From Pseudomonas gessardii (GTDB taxonomy: Bacteria > Pseudomonadota > Gammaproteobacteria > Pseudomonadales > Pseudomonadaceae), in assembly GCF_001983165.1 (NCBI RefSeq), contig NZ_MNPU01000034.1, forward strand, positions 1 through 64,000: a DNA stretch of 64,000 bases, written 5' to 3'. This document shows positions 35,617 to 46,334 of the stretch, piece by piece. The notes under the pieces are model-generated. The model saw only the letters and a program-made list of their open reading frames with translations, was not told the DNA's origin and did not search any database. Position 1 is the stretch's first letter. Every line of letters begins with the position of its first letter. The translations under genes were made by a program, and so were the position numbers.

Positions 35617-36945
35617 TCAGCGCAACATGCCGCTGCCGTAGCCCTTCAGGTTGGCTTTCTTCATCAGGGATTCGTACTGGTGCGAAACGAGGTGCGATTG
35701 TACTTGGGACATGAAGTCCATCACAACCACGACGACGATCAGCAACGAGGTCCCGCCAAGGTAGAACGGAACGTTTGCTGCAACCACCAGGAACTGGGGC
35801 AACAAGCACACGGCCGTCATATATAGAGCACCGAACAGGGTCAAACGGGTCAGAACGCCATCAATGTAGCGTGCCGACTGCTCGCCTGGACGAATACCCG
35901 GAATAAAGGCACCGGACTTCTTCAGGTTTTCCGCTACGTCTTTCGGATTGAACATCAACGCCGTATAGAAGAAGCAGAAGAAAATAATCCCTGCACTAAA
36001 CAGCAGAATATTCAACGGCTGACCAGGAGCGATCGACTGCGAGATGTCCTGCAACCAGCCCATACCTTCAGACTGACCGAACCAGGCACCCAACGAAGCC
36101 GGAAACAGCAAAATGCTGCTCGCGAAGATAGCAGGAATTACACCGGCCATATTCACTTTCAGCGGCAAGTGGCTGGTCTGCGCGGCGAAGACCTTGCGGC
36201 CCTGCTGACGCTTGGCGTAGTGAACAGCAATACGACGCTGGCCACGCTCAATGAACACCACAAAACCGATAATCGCTACTGCCAGCAAACCGATGGCAAC
36301 CAAGGCGAAGATATTGATATCACCCTGACGTGCAGACTCGAAAGACTGCCCGATTGCCCTCGGAAGACCGGCGACGATACCTGCGAAAATCAACATCGAG
36401 ATACCGTTGCCAACACCACGCTCAGTAATCTGCTCACCCAGCCACATCATGAACATCGCACCAGCCACAAACGTGGTTACCGCGACGAAATGGAAGCCAA
36501 AGTCACCAGTGAACGCTACGCCCTGCCCTGCCAGGCCAATGGACATGCCAATCGCCTGGACAAGAGCAAGAACGACAGTGAGGTAGCGGGTGTACTGGCT
36601 AATCTTGCGACGACCAGCTTCACCTTCCTTCTTCAACTGCTCCAGCTGCGGGCTGACGGCGCTCATCAACTGCATGATGATCGATGCCGAAATGTACGGC
36701 ATGATCCCCAGTGCAAAGATGCTCATCCGCTCCAGCGCGCCGCCGGAAAACATGTTGAACAAGCTAAGAATGGTCCCCTCATTCTGTCGAAACAGGTCTG
36801 CGAGTCGGTCCGGGTTGATACCTGGAACCGGGATGTGTGCGCCTATTCGGTAGACGATAATCGCCAGGAACAGAAAACGCAGACGAGCCCAAAGTTCAGA
36901 CATACCGCCTTTGCCGAGCGCTGAGAGAGCACCTTGCTTAGCCAT
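35617..36945 (-). CDS. secY: Protein translocase subunit SecY
   Basis: The 442-residue channel subunit with ten membrane helices. The opening is [20 protein letters not shown], the plug region follows helix 1, and the cytoplasmic loop [20 protein letters not shown] is conserved. It pairs with SecE (62359-62727). It starts one base after the rplO stop. Confidence 0.98.
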
Positions 36946-37383
36946 TTATTCCTCGAACTTGCCGCCAGCTGCTTCGATAGCCGAACGCGCACCTTTGGTG
37001 GCGCCGATTCCCTTGCCGATAGTGACAGCGCGAGTCACTTCACCGGACAGCATGATTTTCACACGCTGTACGTTGACGTTGATCACGTTGGCATCTTTCA
37101 GGGTCTGCACGGTAACGATGTCGCCTTCCACTTTAGCCAGCTCGGACAAACGCACTTCTGCGCGATCCATGGCCTTCAGGGAAACGAAACCGAACTTCGG
37201 CAGGCGACGATGCAGCGGCTGTTGACCGCCTTCAAAGCCTGGAGCGATGGTGCCACCGGAGCGGGAGGTCTGACCTTTGTGGCCACGGCCACCAGTCTTA
37301 CCCAAACCGCTACCGATACCACGGCCCGGACGATGCTTTTCGCGACGGGAACCCGGCGCTGGACTCAGATCATTGAGTTTCAT
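36946..37383 (-). CDS. rplO: 50S ribosomal protein L15
   Basis: A 145-residue protein starting [20 protein letters not shown], with [17 protein letters not shown] next. It is a late-assembly 50S protein in the spc operon. Confidence 0.98.
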   Translation of the reverse strand: MKLNDLSPAPGSRREKHRPGRGIGSGLGKTGGRGHKGQTSRSGGTIAPGFEGGQQPLHRRLPKFGFVSLKAMDRAEVRLSELAKVEGDIVTVQTLKDANVINVNVQRVKIMLSGEVTRAVTIGKGIGATKGARSAIEAAGGKFEE

Positions 37384-37386
37384 CGA

Positions 37387-37563
37387 TTAACCCTCGACAC
37401 GCAGCATGTAGTAAGCCTTGTTGATCATCCCGCGATTCTCGGGAGTATCCTGGACTTCTACAGTGTGACCGATGCGACGCAGACCCAAACCCTTAACGCA
37501 CAATTTGTGGTTAGGGATGCGGCCGGTCATGCTTTTGATCAGCGTTACTTTAACGGTAGCCAT
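37387..37563 (-). CDS. rpmD: 50S ribosomal protein L30
   Basis: A 58-residue protein beginning [20 protein letters not shown] and ending [12 protein letters not shown]. It is separated by three bases from both rpsE and rplO. The sequence and length are typical for L30. Confidence 0.96.
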
Positions 37564-37565
37564 GA

Positions 37566-38066
37566 TCAGAAGATCTCCTTGACGCTTTTGCCACGCTTGG
37601 CGGCAATGGATTCAGGAGATTGCATAGCTTTCAAACCCTTGAAAGTGGCGTGAACCACGTTTACAGGGTTAGTCGAGCCGTAGCACTTGGCCAGAACGTT
37701 CTGAACGCCAGCAACCTCGAGGACAGCACGCATAGCGCCGCCAGCGATGATACCGGTACCTTCAGAAGCAGGCTGCATGTACACCTTCGAAGCGCCGTGA
37801 GCGGACTTCATTGCGTACTGCAGAGTGGTGCCGTTCAGGTCAACTTGGATCATGTTGCGACGAGCAGCTTCCATTGCCTTCTGGATCGCAGCAGGCACTT
37901 CACGCGACTTGCCACGGCCGAAGCCAACACGGCCCTTGCCATCACCAACCACGGTCAACGCGGTGAAGGTGAAGATACGGCCGCCTTTAACGGTTTTGGC
38001 TACGCGGTTAACTTGAACCAGCTTCTCAATGTAGCCTTCGTCGCGCTTTTGGTCGTTATTTGACAT
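37566..38066 (-). CDS. rpsE: 30S ribosomal protein S5
   Basis: A 166-residue protein in which the double-stranded-RNA-binding fold and the S5 motifs [20 protein letters not shown] and [17 protein letters not shown] are intact. It contributes to decoding fidelity at the neck of the 30S subunit. Confidence 0.98.
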
Positions 38067-38069
38067 AAC

Positions 38070-38420
38070 TTAGAACTCCAGCCCAGCTTCACGAGCAGCA
38101 TCAGCCAGCGCTTTAACGCGGCCGTGGTACTTGAAGCCAGAGCGGTCGAAAGCCACTTGCGAGACGCCAGCGGCCTTAGCACGCGTAGCGACCAGCTGGC
38201 CAACCTTAGTGGCCGCGTCGATGTTGCCAGTGGCACCATCACGCAGTTCTTTATCCAAAGTCGAGGCGCTTGCCAGGACTTTGTTGCCGTCGGCCGAGAT
38301 GACCTGGGCGTAGATGTGCTGCGACGAGCGGAACACGCAGAGACGCACGACTTCGAGTTCGTGCATTTTCAGGCGTGCTTTGCGAGCGCGACGCAGTCGA
38401 GTAACTTTTTTGTCGGTCAT
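38070..38420 (-). CDS. rplR: 50S ribosomal protein L18
   Basis: A 116-residue 5S rRNA-binding protein: [20 protein letters not shown] at the start and [19 protein letters not shown] at the end. It lies four bases upstream of rpsE. Confidence 0.98.
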   Translation of the reverse strand: MTDKKVTRLRRARKARLKMHELEVVRLCVFRSSQHIYAQVISADGNKVLASASTLDKELRDGATGNIDAATKVGQLVATRAKAAGVSQVAFDRSGFKYHGRVKALADAAREAGLEF

Positions 38421-38430
38421 TTGCTATGCC

Positions 38431-38964
38431 CTACTTCTTCTTGGCTTCTTTACGACGGACGACTTCGTCCGCGTAGCGCACACCTTTGCCTTTGTACGGC
38501 TCTGGTGGACGGAAGTCGCGGATCTCGGCAGCCACTTGACCTACCAGCTGCTTATCGATGCCCTTGATCAGGATATCGGTCTGGCTAGGAGTTTCAGCGG
38601 TGATGCCTTCCGGCAGTTCGTAATCCACTGGGTGCGAGAAGCCAAGGGCCAGGTTCAAAACCGTGCCTTTTGCTTGCGCTTTGTAACCAACACCGACCAG
38701 CTGGAGCTTACGCTCGAAGCCTTGGCTTACGCCTTGGACCATGTTGTTTACCAACGCACGCGTGGTACCGGCCATTGCGCGAGTTTGTTGATCGCCATTG
38801 CGAGCAGCGAAACGCAGCTCACCAGCTTCTTCAACGATCTCAACGGACGAATGGATGTTCAGTTCAAGAGTACCCTTGGCACCCTTCACCGAAAGCTGTT
38901 GGCCTGCGAATTTTACTTCGACACCGGCTGGCAGCTTAACGGGGTTCTTAGCGACGCGAGACAT
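38431..38964 (-). CDS. rplF: 50S ribosomal protein L6
   Basis: A 177-residue protein with two tandem L6 folds. It starts [20 protein letters not shown], and the C-terminal signature is [20 protein letters not shown]. It binds 23S rRNA near the factor-binding site. Confidence 0.98.
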   Translation of the reverse strand: MSRVAKNPVKLPAGVEVKFAGQQLSVKGAKGTLELNIHSSVEIVEEAGELRFAARNGDQQTRAMAGTTRALVNNMVQGVSQGFERKLQLVGVGYKAQAKGTVLNLALGFSHPVDYELPEGITAETPSQTDILIKGIDKQLVGQVAAEIRDFRPPEPYKGKGVRYADEVVRRKEAKKK

Positions 38965-38976
38965 GCTTATCCCCCC

Positions 38977-39369
38977 TTAGAACACAGTGCAAAGAACTTC
39001 GCCGCCGACACCGGCAGCGCGCGCAGCACGATCCGTCATCACACCTTTGTTGGTGGAGACGATAGACACACCGAGACCGCCACGAACTTTCGGCAGATCT
39101 TCAACGGACTTGTACTGACGCAGGCCTGGACGGCTAACGCGCTTCACTTCCTCGATGACCGGACGGCCCTCGAAGTACTTCAGCTCGATGGACAGCAGTG
39201 GCTTGATTTCGCTGCTGATCTGATAACCCGCAATGTAGCCTTCGTCTTTCAGGACTTTGGCAACAGCTACCTTCAACGTGGAAGATGGCATGCTTACGAC
39301 GGACTTTTCAGCCATCTGGGCATTACGGATACGAGTTAGCATGTCCGCTAACGGGTCCTGCATACTCAT
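38977..39369 (-). CDS. rpsH: 30S ribosomal protein S8
   Basis: A 130-residue protein beginning [19 protein letters not shown] and ending with the motif [18 protein letters not shown]. In E. coli S8 represses the spc operon at the L5 message. Here rpsH also has its own promoter (39467-39495). Confidence 0.98.
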   Translation of the reverse strand: MSMQDPLADMLTRIRNAQMAEKSVVSMPSSTLKVAVAKVLKDEGYIAGYQISSEIKPLLSIELKYFEGRPVIEEVKRVSRPGLRQYKSVEDLPKVRGGLGVSIVSTNKGVMTDRAARAAGVGGEVLCTVF

Positions 39370-39466
39370 GGGCTAGACGCTCCTAATACAAAAAAATTAG
39401 CCTTGCGGCTACATATGTCACCGAGAATCTCCGGGCATAAAACACACGGGCTCAGGCGAGCCGCGT

Positions 39467-39495
39467 ATTTTAGACACACTCCGGAAATGAAACAA
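39467..39495 (-). promoter_or_regulatory. Internal promoter upstream of rpsH
   Basis: On the minus strand TTGTTT (complement of 39490-39495), a 17-base spacer and TAAAAT (complement of 39467-39472) form a sigma-70 promoter. The -35 box overlaps the downstream arm of the hairpin at 39491-39514. The transcript would have a leader of about 90 bases before rpsH. Confidence 0.65.
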
Positions 39496-39514
39496 GCCCC
39501 AAAAGGGGCTTGTT
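39491..39514 (-). terminator. Hairpin between rpsN and rpsH
   Basis: AACAAGCCCC (39491-39500) pairs perfectly with GGGGCTTGTT (39505-39514) around AAAA. On the minus strand the stem ends in TTGTTTC, a short T-rich tract. It lies in an unusually long gap of 208 bases inside the spc operon. Confidence 0.65.
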
Positions 39515-39577
39515 CCAGATTCTAGGCCACCGGCGGTCAGTATCTTGCGATCCAGACCACCGAGACGTCGAAAGTAC

Positions 39578-39883
39578 TTACCAGCTGGCTTTAACCAGAC
39601 CTGGTACGTCACCACGCATAGCCGCTTCACGCAGTTTGTTACGGCCGAGGCCGAACTTGCGGTAAACGCCGTGTGGACGACCGGTCAGGCGGCAGCGGTT
39701 ACGCATGCGCGAAGCGCTTGCGTCACGTGGCTGCTTCTGCAGAGCTACTGTAGCTTCCCAACGCGCTTCTGGACTTGCGTTCAGATCAACGATGATAGCT
39801 TTCAGTGCTGCACGCTTCTTGGCGTACTTGGCAACCGTGAGCTGACGCTTCAGCTCGCGGTTTTTCATGCTCATCTTGGCCAT
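39578..39883 (-). CDS. rpsN: 30S ribosomal protein S14
   Basis: A 101-residue protein of the zinc-independent type: [20 protein letters not shown] at the start and [20 protein letters not shown] near the end, without CxxC pairs. The start is the ATG before [10 protein letters not shown]. Confidence 0.97.
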   Translation of the reverse strand: MAKMSMKNRELKRQLTVAKYAKKRAALKAIIVDLNASPEARWEATVALQKQPRDASASRMRNRCRLTGRPHGVYRKFGLGRNKLREAAMRGDVPGLVKASW

Positions 39884-39896
39884 GGTCCTACTCCAA

Positions 39897-40436
39897 TCAG
39901 TTGCGGAACGGGAATTTGAACGCACGCAGCAGAGCGCGGCCTTCATCATCGTTCTTGGCAGTGGTGGTCAGGGTGATGTCCAGACCGCGGAGAGCATCGA
40001 TCTTGTCGTAGTCGATTTCCGGGAAGATGATCTGCTCTTTTACGCCCATGCTGTAGTTACCACGACCATCGAAGGACTTGGCATTCAGGCCGCGGAAGTC
40101 GCGAACCCGAGGCAGGGAGATCGACAGCAGACGATCCAGGAACTCGTACATACGCTCACGGCGCAGAGTCACTTTGACGCCGATCGGCCAACCTTCACGG
40201 ACTTTAAAGCCAGCGATGGATTTCCGAGCGTAAGTCACAACGACTTTTTGACCGGTGATCTTTTCCAGGTCAGCAACAGCGTGTTCGATGACTTTTTTGT
40301 CGCCGATCGCTTCGCCCAGACCCATGTTCAGGGTGATTTTGGTAACGCGCGGAACTTCCATCACGTTCGAAAGCTTAAGTTCTTCCTTAAGCTTCGGAGC
40401 GATTTCCTTCCGGTAAATCTCTTTTAGTCGTGCCAT
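39897..40436 (-). CDS. rplE: 50S ribosomal protein L5
   Basis: A 179-residue 5S rRNA-binding protein, with [20 protein letters not shown] and [20 protein letters not shown]. It bridges the 50S central protuberance and S13. Confidence 0.98.
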   Translation of the reverse strand: MARLKEIYRKEIAPKLKEELKLSNVMEVPRVTKITLNMGLGEAIGDKKVIEHAVADLEKITGQKVVVTYARKSIAGFKVREGWPIGVKVTLRRERMYEFLDRLLSISLPRVRDFRGLNAKSFDGRGNYSMGVKEQIIFPEIDYDKIDALRGLDITLTTTAKNDDEGRALLRAFKFPFRN

Positions 40437-40458
40437 GGTCTTATCTACCTAGCAGTGT

Positions 40459-40773
40459 TCAAGCATCAACCGCTTTTTGGGTCGACTTGAAGACACGAAT
40501 TTTCTTACCGTCTTCTACTTTGAAACCAACGCGGTCAGCCTTGTTGGTTTCGCCGTTGAAGATGGCGACGTTAGAAGCGTGCAATGGCGCTTCTTTCTCG
40601 ACGATACCGCCCTGTACGCCCGACGCGGGGTTAGGCTTGGTATGACGCTTGACCAGGTTCAGACCACCAATGACCAGACGGTCATCAGCAAGAACCTTCA
40701 GCACCTTACCGCGCTTACCTTTGTCTTTGCCGGCGATCACGATGATCTCGTCGTCACGACGAATCTTTTGCAT
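40459..40773 (-). CDS. rplX: 50S ribosomal protein L24
   Basis: A 104-residue KOW-domain protein. The opening [20 protein letters not shown] and [20 protein letters not shown] are diagnostic. It starts 50S assembly. Confidence 0.98.
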   Translation of the reverse strand: MQKIRRDDEIIVIAGKDKGKRGKVLKVLADDRLVIGGLNLVKRHTKPNPASGVQGGIVEKEAPLHASNVAIFNGETNKADRVGFKVEDGKKIRVFKSTQKAVDA

Positions 40774-40784
40774 GTCGGATCTCC

Positions 40785-41153
40785 TTACAGCACTTCTGGG
40801 GCGAGCGAGACGATCTTCATGAACTTCTCAGTACGAAGTTCACGGGTCACTGGCCCAAAGATACGGGTGCCGATCGGCTCTTGCTTGTTGTTCAGAAGAA
40901 CAGCAGCGTTGCCATCAAAGCGGATAATGGAGCCATCAGCACGACGTACGCCGTGACGAGTGCGGACTACAACAGCAGTCATCACTTGGCCTTTTTTCAC
41001 TTTACCGCGCGGAATTGCTTCCTTGACGGTAACTTTGATGATGTCACCGATACCAGCGTAACGACGATGGGAGCCACCCAGCACCTTGATGCACATAACA
41101 CGGCGAGCGCCGCTGTTATCGGCCACATCGAGCATGGATTGAGTCTGAATCAT
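40785..41153 (-). CDS. rplN: 50S ribosomal protein L14
   Basis: A 122-residue protein: [20 protein letters not shown] followed by [20 protein letters not shown] and the final [11 protein letters not shown]. It is the first gene of the classical spc operon. Confidence 0.98.
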   Translation of the reverse strand: MIQTQSMLDVADNSGARRVMCIKVLGGSHRRYAGIGDIIKVTVKEAIPRGKVKKGQVMTAVVVRTRHGVRRADGSIIRFDGNAAVLLNNKQEPIGTRIFGPVTRELRTEKFMKIVSLAPEVL

Positions 41154-41176
41154 ATAATTTCTCCGACCCCTAGTCC

Positions 41177-41443
41177 TTAGACTTCCACAGCGCGTTCGAG
41201 AACATCAACCAGTGCCCAAGACTTGGTCTTGGCCAGCGGACGAGTTTCACGAATAGTGACTTTGTCGCCGATGTGGCACTGATTGGTTTCGTCGTGCGCG
41301 TGCAGCTTAGTCGAACGCTTAACATATTTACCGTAGATCGGGTGCTTAACGCGACGCTCGATCAAAACGGTGATGGTTTTGTCCATCTTGTCGCTGACAA
41401 CACGGCCAGTCAGCGTACGGACAGTCTTTTCGGCTTCAGCCAT
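41177..41443 (-). CDS. rpsQ: 30S ribosomal protein S17
   Basis: An 88-residue OB-fold protein, start [20 protein letters not shown], chosen over an ATG two codons earlier. [19 protein letters not shown] is the conserved core. It is the last gene of the S10 operon. Confidence 0.97.
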   Translation of the reverse strand: MAEAEKTVRTLTGRVVSDKMDKTITVLIERRVKHPIYGKYVKRSTKLHAHDETNQCHIGDKVTIRETRPLAKTKSWALVDVLERAVEV

Positions 41444-41445
41444 GA

Positions 41446-41637
41446 TCACTTACCTGCCTGCTGGTTGAGCACAGTCTTCACGCGAGCAATGTCACGCTTA
41501 ACTTGCGAGAGCAGATGAGACTGCCCCAACTGGCCAGTTGCTTTCTGCATACGCAGATTGAACTGGTCGCGCAGCAGGCCGAGCAGTTGCTCGTTCAGCT
41601 GCTGTGCGGATTTTTCACGAAGTTCATTCGCTTTCAT
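41446..41637 (-). CDS. rpmC: 50S ribosomal protein L29
   Basis: A 63-residue protein, [20 protein letters not shown], with the [20 protein letters not shown] helix. It lies by the exit tunnel. Its ATG overlaps the rplP stop region by one base. Confidence 0.97.
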
Positions 41638-42050
41638 CACATCACCGTCCGTTTAACAAAGGCGGTGGCGAGCGGCAGCTTTGCAGCAGCCAGGGCAAAA
41701 GCCTCACGCGCCAGCTCTTCAGTTACACCCTCGATTTCATACAGGACTTTGCCTGGCTGAATCTGGGCTACCCAGTATTCCACGTTACCCTTACCTTTAC
41801 CCATCCGAACCTCGAGAGGTTTTTTGGAGATCGGCTTGTCCGGGAATACACGGATCCAGATCTTGCCGCCACGTTTTACGTGACGGGTCAGTGCACGACG
41901 CGCTGACTCGATCTGACGAGCGGTGAGACGACCACGAGCTACAGACTTCAGCGCGAACTCGCCGAAGCTGACTTTGCTACCGCGCTGTGCCAGACCACGG
42001 TTGTGGCCTGTCATCTGCTTGCGGAACTTCGTACGCTTAGGTTGCAACAT
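41637..42050 (-). CDS. rplP: 50S ribosomal protein L16
   Basis: A 137-residue protein: [20 protein letters not shown] at the start, and [20 protein letters not shown] near the C-terminus. It contacts the elbow of A-site tRNA. Confidence 0.98.
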
Positions 42051-42062
42051 TTGGCGTACCCC

Positions 42063-42749
42063 TTACTTAGCAGCTTTTTTACGAGGCGCTGGTGCTTGTG
42101 GTTTCAGTTCTTCTTGGCGACCACCAATTACTTCGCCCTTGAAGATCCAAACCTTTACACCGATCACACCGTAAGTGGTGTGAGCTTCGTAGTTGGCATA
42201 GTCGATGTCGGCACGCAGGGTGTGCAGTGGCACACGACCTTCGCGATACCATTCAGTACGTGCGATTTCAGCACCGCCGAGACGACCGCTCACTTGGATT
42301 TTGATGCCCTTGGCACCAATGCGCATGGCGTTCTGTACAGCGCGCTTCATAGCACGACGGAACATTACGCGGCGCTCCAGCTGCTGAGCTACGCTCTGCG
42401 CAACCAGCATACCGTCGAGCTCCGGCTTGCGGATCTCTTCGATATTGATGTGCACAGGCACACCCATTTGCTTGGTCAGGTCCTGACGCAGCTTCTCAAC
42501 ATCTTCACCTTTCTTCCCGATAACGATACCTGGACGAGCGGTGTGGATGGTGATACGTGCAGTTTGGGCCGGACGATGGATATCGATACGGCTTACGGAC
42601 GCGCTTTTTAGTTTGTCTTGGAGATACTCACGCACCTTCAGATCAGCGAACAAATAGTCCGCATAAGTCCGACCGTCTGCGTACCAGACGGAGGTGTGCT
42701 CCTTGACGATTCCCAGGCGAATGCCAATGGGATGTACTTTCTGACCCAT
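42063..42749 (-). CDS. rpsC: 30S ribosomal protein S3
   Basis: A 228-residue protein starting [20 protein letters not shown]. The KH domain carries [17 protein letters not shown]. The open frame runs further upstream (42833) but those residues overlap rplV and are not S3. Confidence 0.98.
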
Positions 42750-42762
42750 CTCTTCGACTCCG

Positions 42763-43095
42763 TTACTTGTCAGCAACCTTGACAGTGATATGGCAAGACC
42801 GCTTGACGATGCGATCAGCACGGCCTTTGGCACGCGGCATGATACGCTTCAGCGAACGCCCTTCGTTGACGAAAACGGTGCTGACCTTCAGGTCATCAAC
42901 GTCTGCGCCTTCGTTATGCTCGGCGTTGGCTACGGCCGACTCCAGCACTTTCTTCATGATCTCGGCGGCTTTCTTACTGCTGAAAGCCAACAGGTTGAGC
43001 GCTTCGCCCACCTTCTTCCCGCGGATCTGGTCGGCGACCAAGCGGGCTTTCTGGGCGGAGATTCGAGCGCCCGACAACTTAGCGGCTACTTCCAT
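42763..43095 (-). CDS. rplV: 50S ribosomal protein L22
   Basis: A 110-residue protein with [20 protein letters not shown] and the tunnel-wall loop [20 protein letters not shown], which reads wild type for macrolide contacts. Confidence 0.98.
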
Positions 43096-43106
43096 TTCCT
43101 AACCCC

Positions 43107-43382
43107 TTAACGCTTGGCTTTCTTGTCTGCCACGTGCCCACGATAAGTGCGGGTACCGGCAAACTCGCCCAGTTTGTGGCCGACCATGTCTTCGTTAACG
43201 AGAACTGGGACGTGCTGACGACCGTTGTGTACTGCGATGGTCAAACCGACCATTTGTGGCAGGATCATAGAACGGCGCGACCAGGTCTTAACTGGTTTGC
43301 GATCGTTCTTTTCCGCCGCCACTTCGATCTTCTTCAGTAGGTGAAGATCAATAAAAGGACCTTTTTTCAGAGAACGTGGCAC
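43107..43382 (-). CDS. rpsS: 30S ribosomal protein S19
   Basis: A 91-residue head protein: [20 protein letters not shown], then [20 protein letters not shown] and [20 protein letters not shown]. Confidence 0.98.
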   Translation of the reverse strand: MPRSLKKGPFIDLHLLKKIEVAAEKNDRKPVKTWSRRSMILPQMVGLTIAVHNGRQHVPVLVNEDMVGHKLGEFAGTRTYRGHVADKKAKR

Positions 43383-43398
43383 TGTCGTATCCCTCTAT

Positions 43399-44223
43399 TT
43401 ACTTGCGACGACGGACGATCATTTTGTCGGTACGCTTATTACCACGAGTCTTCGCGCCCTTAGTCGGGAAGCCCCATGGCGATACCGGATGACGACCACC
43501 AGAGGTACGACCTTCACCACCACCGTGTGGGTGGTCAACCGGGTTCATGGCAACACCACGAACGGTTGGGCGAACGCCACGCCAGCGTTTGGCACCAGCT
43601 TTACCCAACGAACGCAGGCTGTGCTCGGAGTTCGAGACTTCGCCCAGGGTCGCACGGCACTCAGCCAGTACTTTACGCATCTCACCAGAACGCAGACGCA
43701 GGGTCACGTAGACACCTTCACGAGCGATCAGCTGAGCCGAAGCACCAGCGGAACGAGCGATCTGTGCGCCTTTACCTGGCTTCAATTCGATGCCGTGTAC
43801 GGTGCTACCAACTGGAATGTTACGCAGCTGCAGAGCGTTGCCCGGCTTGATCGGTGCCAGGGCACCTGCGATCAGCTGGTCGCCAGCACTCACGCCTTTA
43901 GGCGCGATGATGTAGCGACGCTCGCCATCTGCGTACAGCAGCAGAGCGATGTGAGCAGTACGGTTTGGATCGTATTCGATACGCTCGACAGTGGCAGAGA
44001 TGCCATCTTTGTCGTTGCGACGGAAATCGACCAGACGATAATGCTGCTTATGGCCACCACCGATGTGACGAGTGGTAATACGACCATTGTTGTTACGACC
44101 ACCAGTCTTCGATTTCTTCTCGAGCAGCGGTGCGTGAGGAGCGCCTTTATGCAGCTCCTGGTTGACCACCTTGACCACAAAACGGCGGCCAGGGGAAGTC
44201 GGTTTGCATTTAACGATTGCCAT
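43399..44223 (-). CDS. rplB: 50S ribosomal protein L2
   Basis: A 274-residue protein needed for peptidyl transferase assembly. The signature [20 protein letters not shown] with its conserved histidine is present near residue 229. Confidence 0.98.
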   Translation of the reverse strand: MAIVKCKPTSPGRRFVVKVVNQELHKGAPHAPLLEKKSKTGGRNNNGRITTRHIGGGHKQHYRLVDFRRNDKDGISATVERIEYDPNRTAHIALLLYADGERRYIIAPKGVSAGDQLIAGALAPIKPGNALQLRNIPVGSTVHGIELKPGKGAQIARSAGASAQLIAREGVYVTLRLRSGEMRKVLAECRATLGEVSNSEHSLRSLGKAGAKRWRGVRPTVRGVAMNPVDHPHGGGEGRTSGGRHPVSPWGFPTKGAKTRGNKRTDKMIVRRRK

Positions 44224-44237
44224 GATGCACCCCTTCC

Positions 44238-44537
44238 TTACTCAGCACTGCTGCTGAAATCGAGATCTTGGCCTGGCTGAAGGGAGATAACTGCCTTCTT
44301 CCAGTCATTACGCTTGCCCAGACCGCGAGCAGTGCGCTTGCTCTTACCCAGAACATTCAGGGTAGTAACACGCTCTACTTTCACGCTGAACAGGCTTTCG
44401 ACGGCCTTCTTGATTTCCAGCTTGGTTGCGTCAGTTGCAACCTTGAAAACGAACTGGCCTTTCTTGTCAGCCAGAACCGTAGCCTTTTCGGAAACGTGCG
44501 GGCCAAGCAGAACTTTAAATACGCGTTCCTGGTTCAT
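44238..44537 (-). CDS. rplW: 50S ribosomal protein L23
   Basis: A 99-residue protein that docks trigger factor and SRP at the tunnel exit: [20 protein letters not shown] and [20 protein letters not shown]. It overlaps rplD by four bases. Confidence 0.98.
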
Positions 44538-45136
44538 CCCAGCAGCTCCTCGAATTTCTTCACGGCCGACACGGTGATCAACACCTTGTCGTATGCGATC
44601 AGACTAACTGGATCGGAACCTTGCACGTCACGGACATCAACGTGTGGCAGGTTGCGAGCAGCCAGGTACAGGTTCTGATCAACAGCTTCGGACACGATCA
44701 AAACGTCGGTCAGATTCATGTTGTTCAGCTTGCCCAGCAGATCTTTGGTTTTTGGACCTTCAACAGCGAAGTCCTGAACCACGACCAGACGATCAGTACG
44801 CACGAGTTCAGCAAGGATGGAGCGCAGTGCTGCGCGATACATCTTCTTGTTGAGCTTCTGAGAGTGATCCTGTGGACGAGCTGCGAAAGTGGTACCGCCG
44901 CCACGCCAGATTGGGCTACGGATAGTACCGGCACGAGCACGGCCAGTACCTTTCTGACGCCAAGGGCGCTTACCGCCACCACGAACGTCGGAACGGGTCT
45001 TTTGCTGCTTGCTACCTTGACGGCCGCCGGCCATGTAGGCCACGACTGCTTGGTGAACGAGCGTCTCGTTGAATTCGCCGCCAAATGTCAGTTCGGAAAC
45101 TTCGATCGCTTGAGCGTCATTTACATTTAATTGCAT
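44534..45136 (-). CDS. rplD: 50S ribosomal protein L4
   Basis: A 200-residue protein. The tunnel loop [20 protein letters not shown] is intact. In E. coli L4 represses the S10 operon by transcription attenuation and translation; the rpsJ leader here may respond likewise. Confidence 0.98.
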
Positions 45137-45148
45137 GTCAGCTTCCCC

Positions 45149-45784
45149 TTAACCGCGAGCCTTGGCCGCTGGACGTACAACCAGGTTGCCGCCAGTAGCG
45201 CCAGGAACAGCACCCTTGACCAACAACAGATTGCGTTCAGCGTCGACGCGCACTACTTCGAGGGACTGCACGGTCACGCGCTCAGCGCCCATATGACCGG
45301 ACATTTTTTTGCCCTTGAATACACGACCAGGAGTCTGGCACTGGCCAATAGAGCCCGGGACGCGGTGGGAAACGGAGTTACCGTGAGTGTTGTCTTGGCC
45401 ACGGAAATTCCAACGCTTGATCGTACCCTGGAAGCCTTTACCCTTGGACTGACCGGTTACATCAACCAGTTGACCAGCGGCGAAGATTTCAGCGTTGATC
45501 AGATCGCCAGCCTGGTAGTCGCCATCTTCAAGACGGAACTCCATGACAGTACGACCAGCTGCAACGTTTGCTTTAGCGAAGTGACCTGCTTGAGCAGCAG
45601 TCACGCGCGAAGCACGACGCTCGCCGACAGTGACTTGCACTGCACGATAGCCATCGGTTTCTTCAGTTTTGAACTGGGTGACGCGATTCGGCTCGATCTC
45701 AATGACCGTGACCGGAATGGAGACACCTTCTTCGGTGAAAATACGGGTCATACCGCATTTACGACCGACTACACCAATAGTCAT
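45149..45784 (-). CDS. rplC: 50S ribosomal protein L3
   Basis: A 211-residue protein, start [20 protein letters not shown]. The loop reaching the peptidyl transferase centre contains [20 protein letters not shown], with the glutamine that PrmB methylates in other bacteria. The upstream open frame (to 45817) is not L3-like. Confidence 0.98.
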   Translation of the reverse strand: MTIGVVGRKCGMTRIFTEEGVSIPVTVIEIEPNRVTQFKTEETDGYRAVQVTVGERRASRVTAAQAGHFAKANVAAGRTVMEFRLEDGDYQAGDLINAEIFAAGQLVDVTGQSKGKGFQGTIKRWNFRGQDNTHGNSVSHRVPGSIGQCQTPGRVFKGKKMSGHMGAERVTVQSLEVVRVDAERNLLLVKGAVPGATGGNLVVRPAAKARG

Positions 45785-45865
45785 GTTGTAAACCTCATGA
45801 GTGTACGGGGCTTTCACCCGCTATGGCCGCCCATTTCAGAGCGTTACACGACTAAGACCCGAGTC

Positions 45866-46177
45866 TTAGCCGAGGCTGATCTGTACTTCCACACCGGCCG
45901 CCAGATCAAGCTTCATAAGAGCGTCAACGGTTTTATCCGTTGGCTGGACGATGTCCAGAACGCGCTTATGAGTACGGATCTCGTACTGGTCACGCGCGTC
46001 TTTGTTGACGTGCGGGGAGACCAGAACGGTGAACCGCTCTTTGCGGGTAGGCAGTGGAATAGGACCACGCACTTGTGCCCCAGTACGTTTCGCGGTTTCC
46101 ACGATTTCCTGGGTGGATTGGTCGATCAGGCGATGGTCAAAAGCCTTCAACCTGATACGGATTTGCTGATTTTGCAT
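45866..46177 (-). CDS. rpsJ: 30S ribosomal protein S10 (NusE)
   Basis: A 103-residue protein: [20 protein letters not shown], with [20 protein letters not shown] next. It is also the NusE partner of NusB (5315-5815) in antitermination. It is first in the S10 operon. Confidence 0.98.
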
Positions 46178-46239
46178 TGGATTTCAGACTCCGGCTGCTA
46201 TTCCCAGCGAGCGCAATACGCCCGTTAAAAGGAGGCGCA

Positions 46240-46268
46240 ATTCTATAGACGCCCCAGATAGGTGTCAA
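46240..46268 (-). promoter_or_regulatory. Promoter of the S10 operon
   Basis: On the minus strand a perfect TTGACA (complement of 46263-46268), a 17-base spacer and TAGAAT (complement of 46240-46245). It lies directly after the tuf terminator and gives a leader of about 55 bases before rpsJ. Confidence 0.85.
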
Positions 46269-46274
46269 CCCAAT

Positions 46275-46299
46275 AAAAAAGCCCCCGCTGAGCGGGGGC
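46275..46299 (-). terminator. Terminator downstream of tuf
   Basis: GCCCCCGCT (46281-46289) pairs with AGCGGGGGC (46291-46299), and the minus-strand T-run is at 46275-46280. It separates the str operon from the S10 operon. Confidence 0.92.
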
Positions 46300-46334
46300 T
46301 TTTCAAAACATCGAAGCTATCTCAGAAGAGATGC

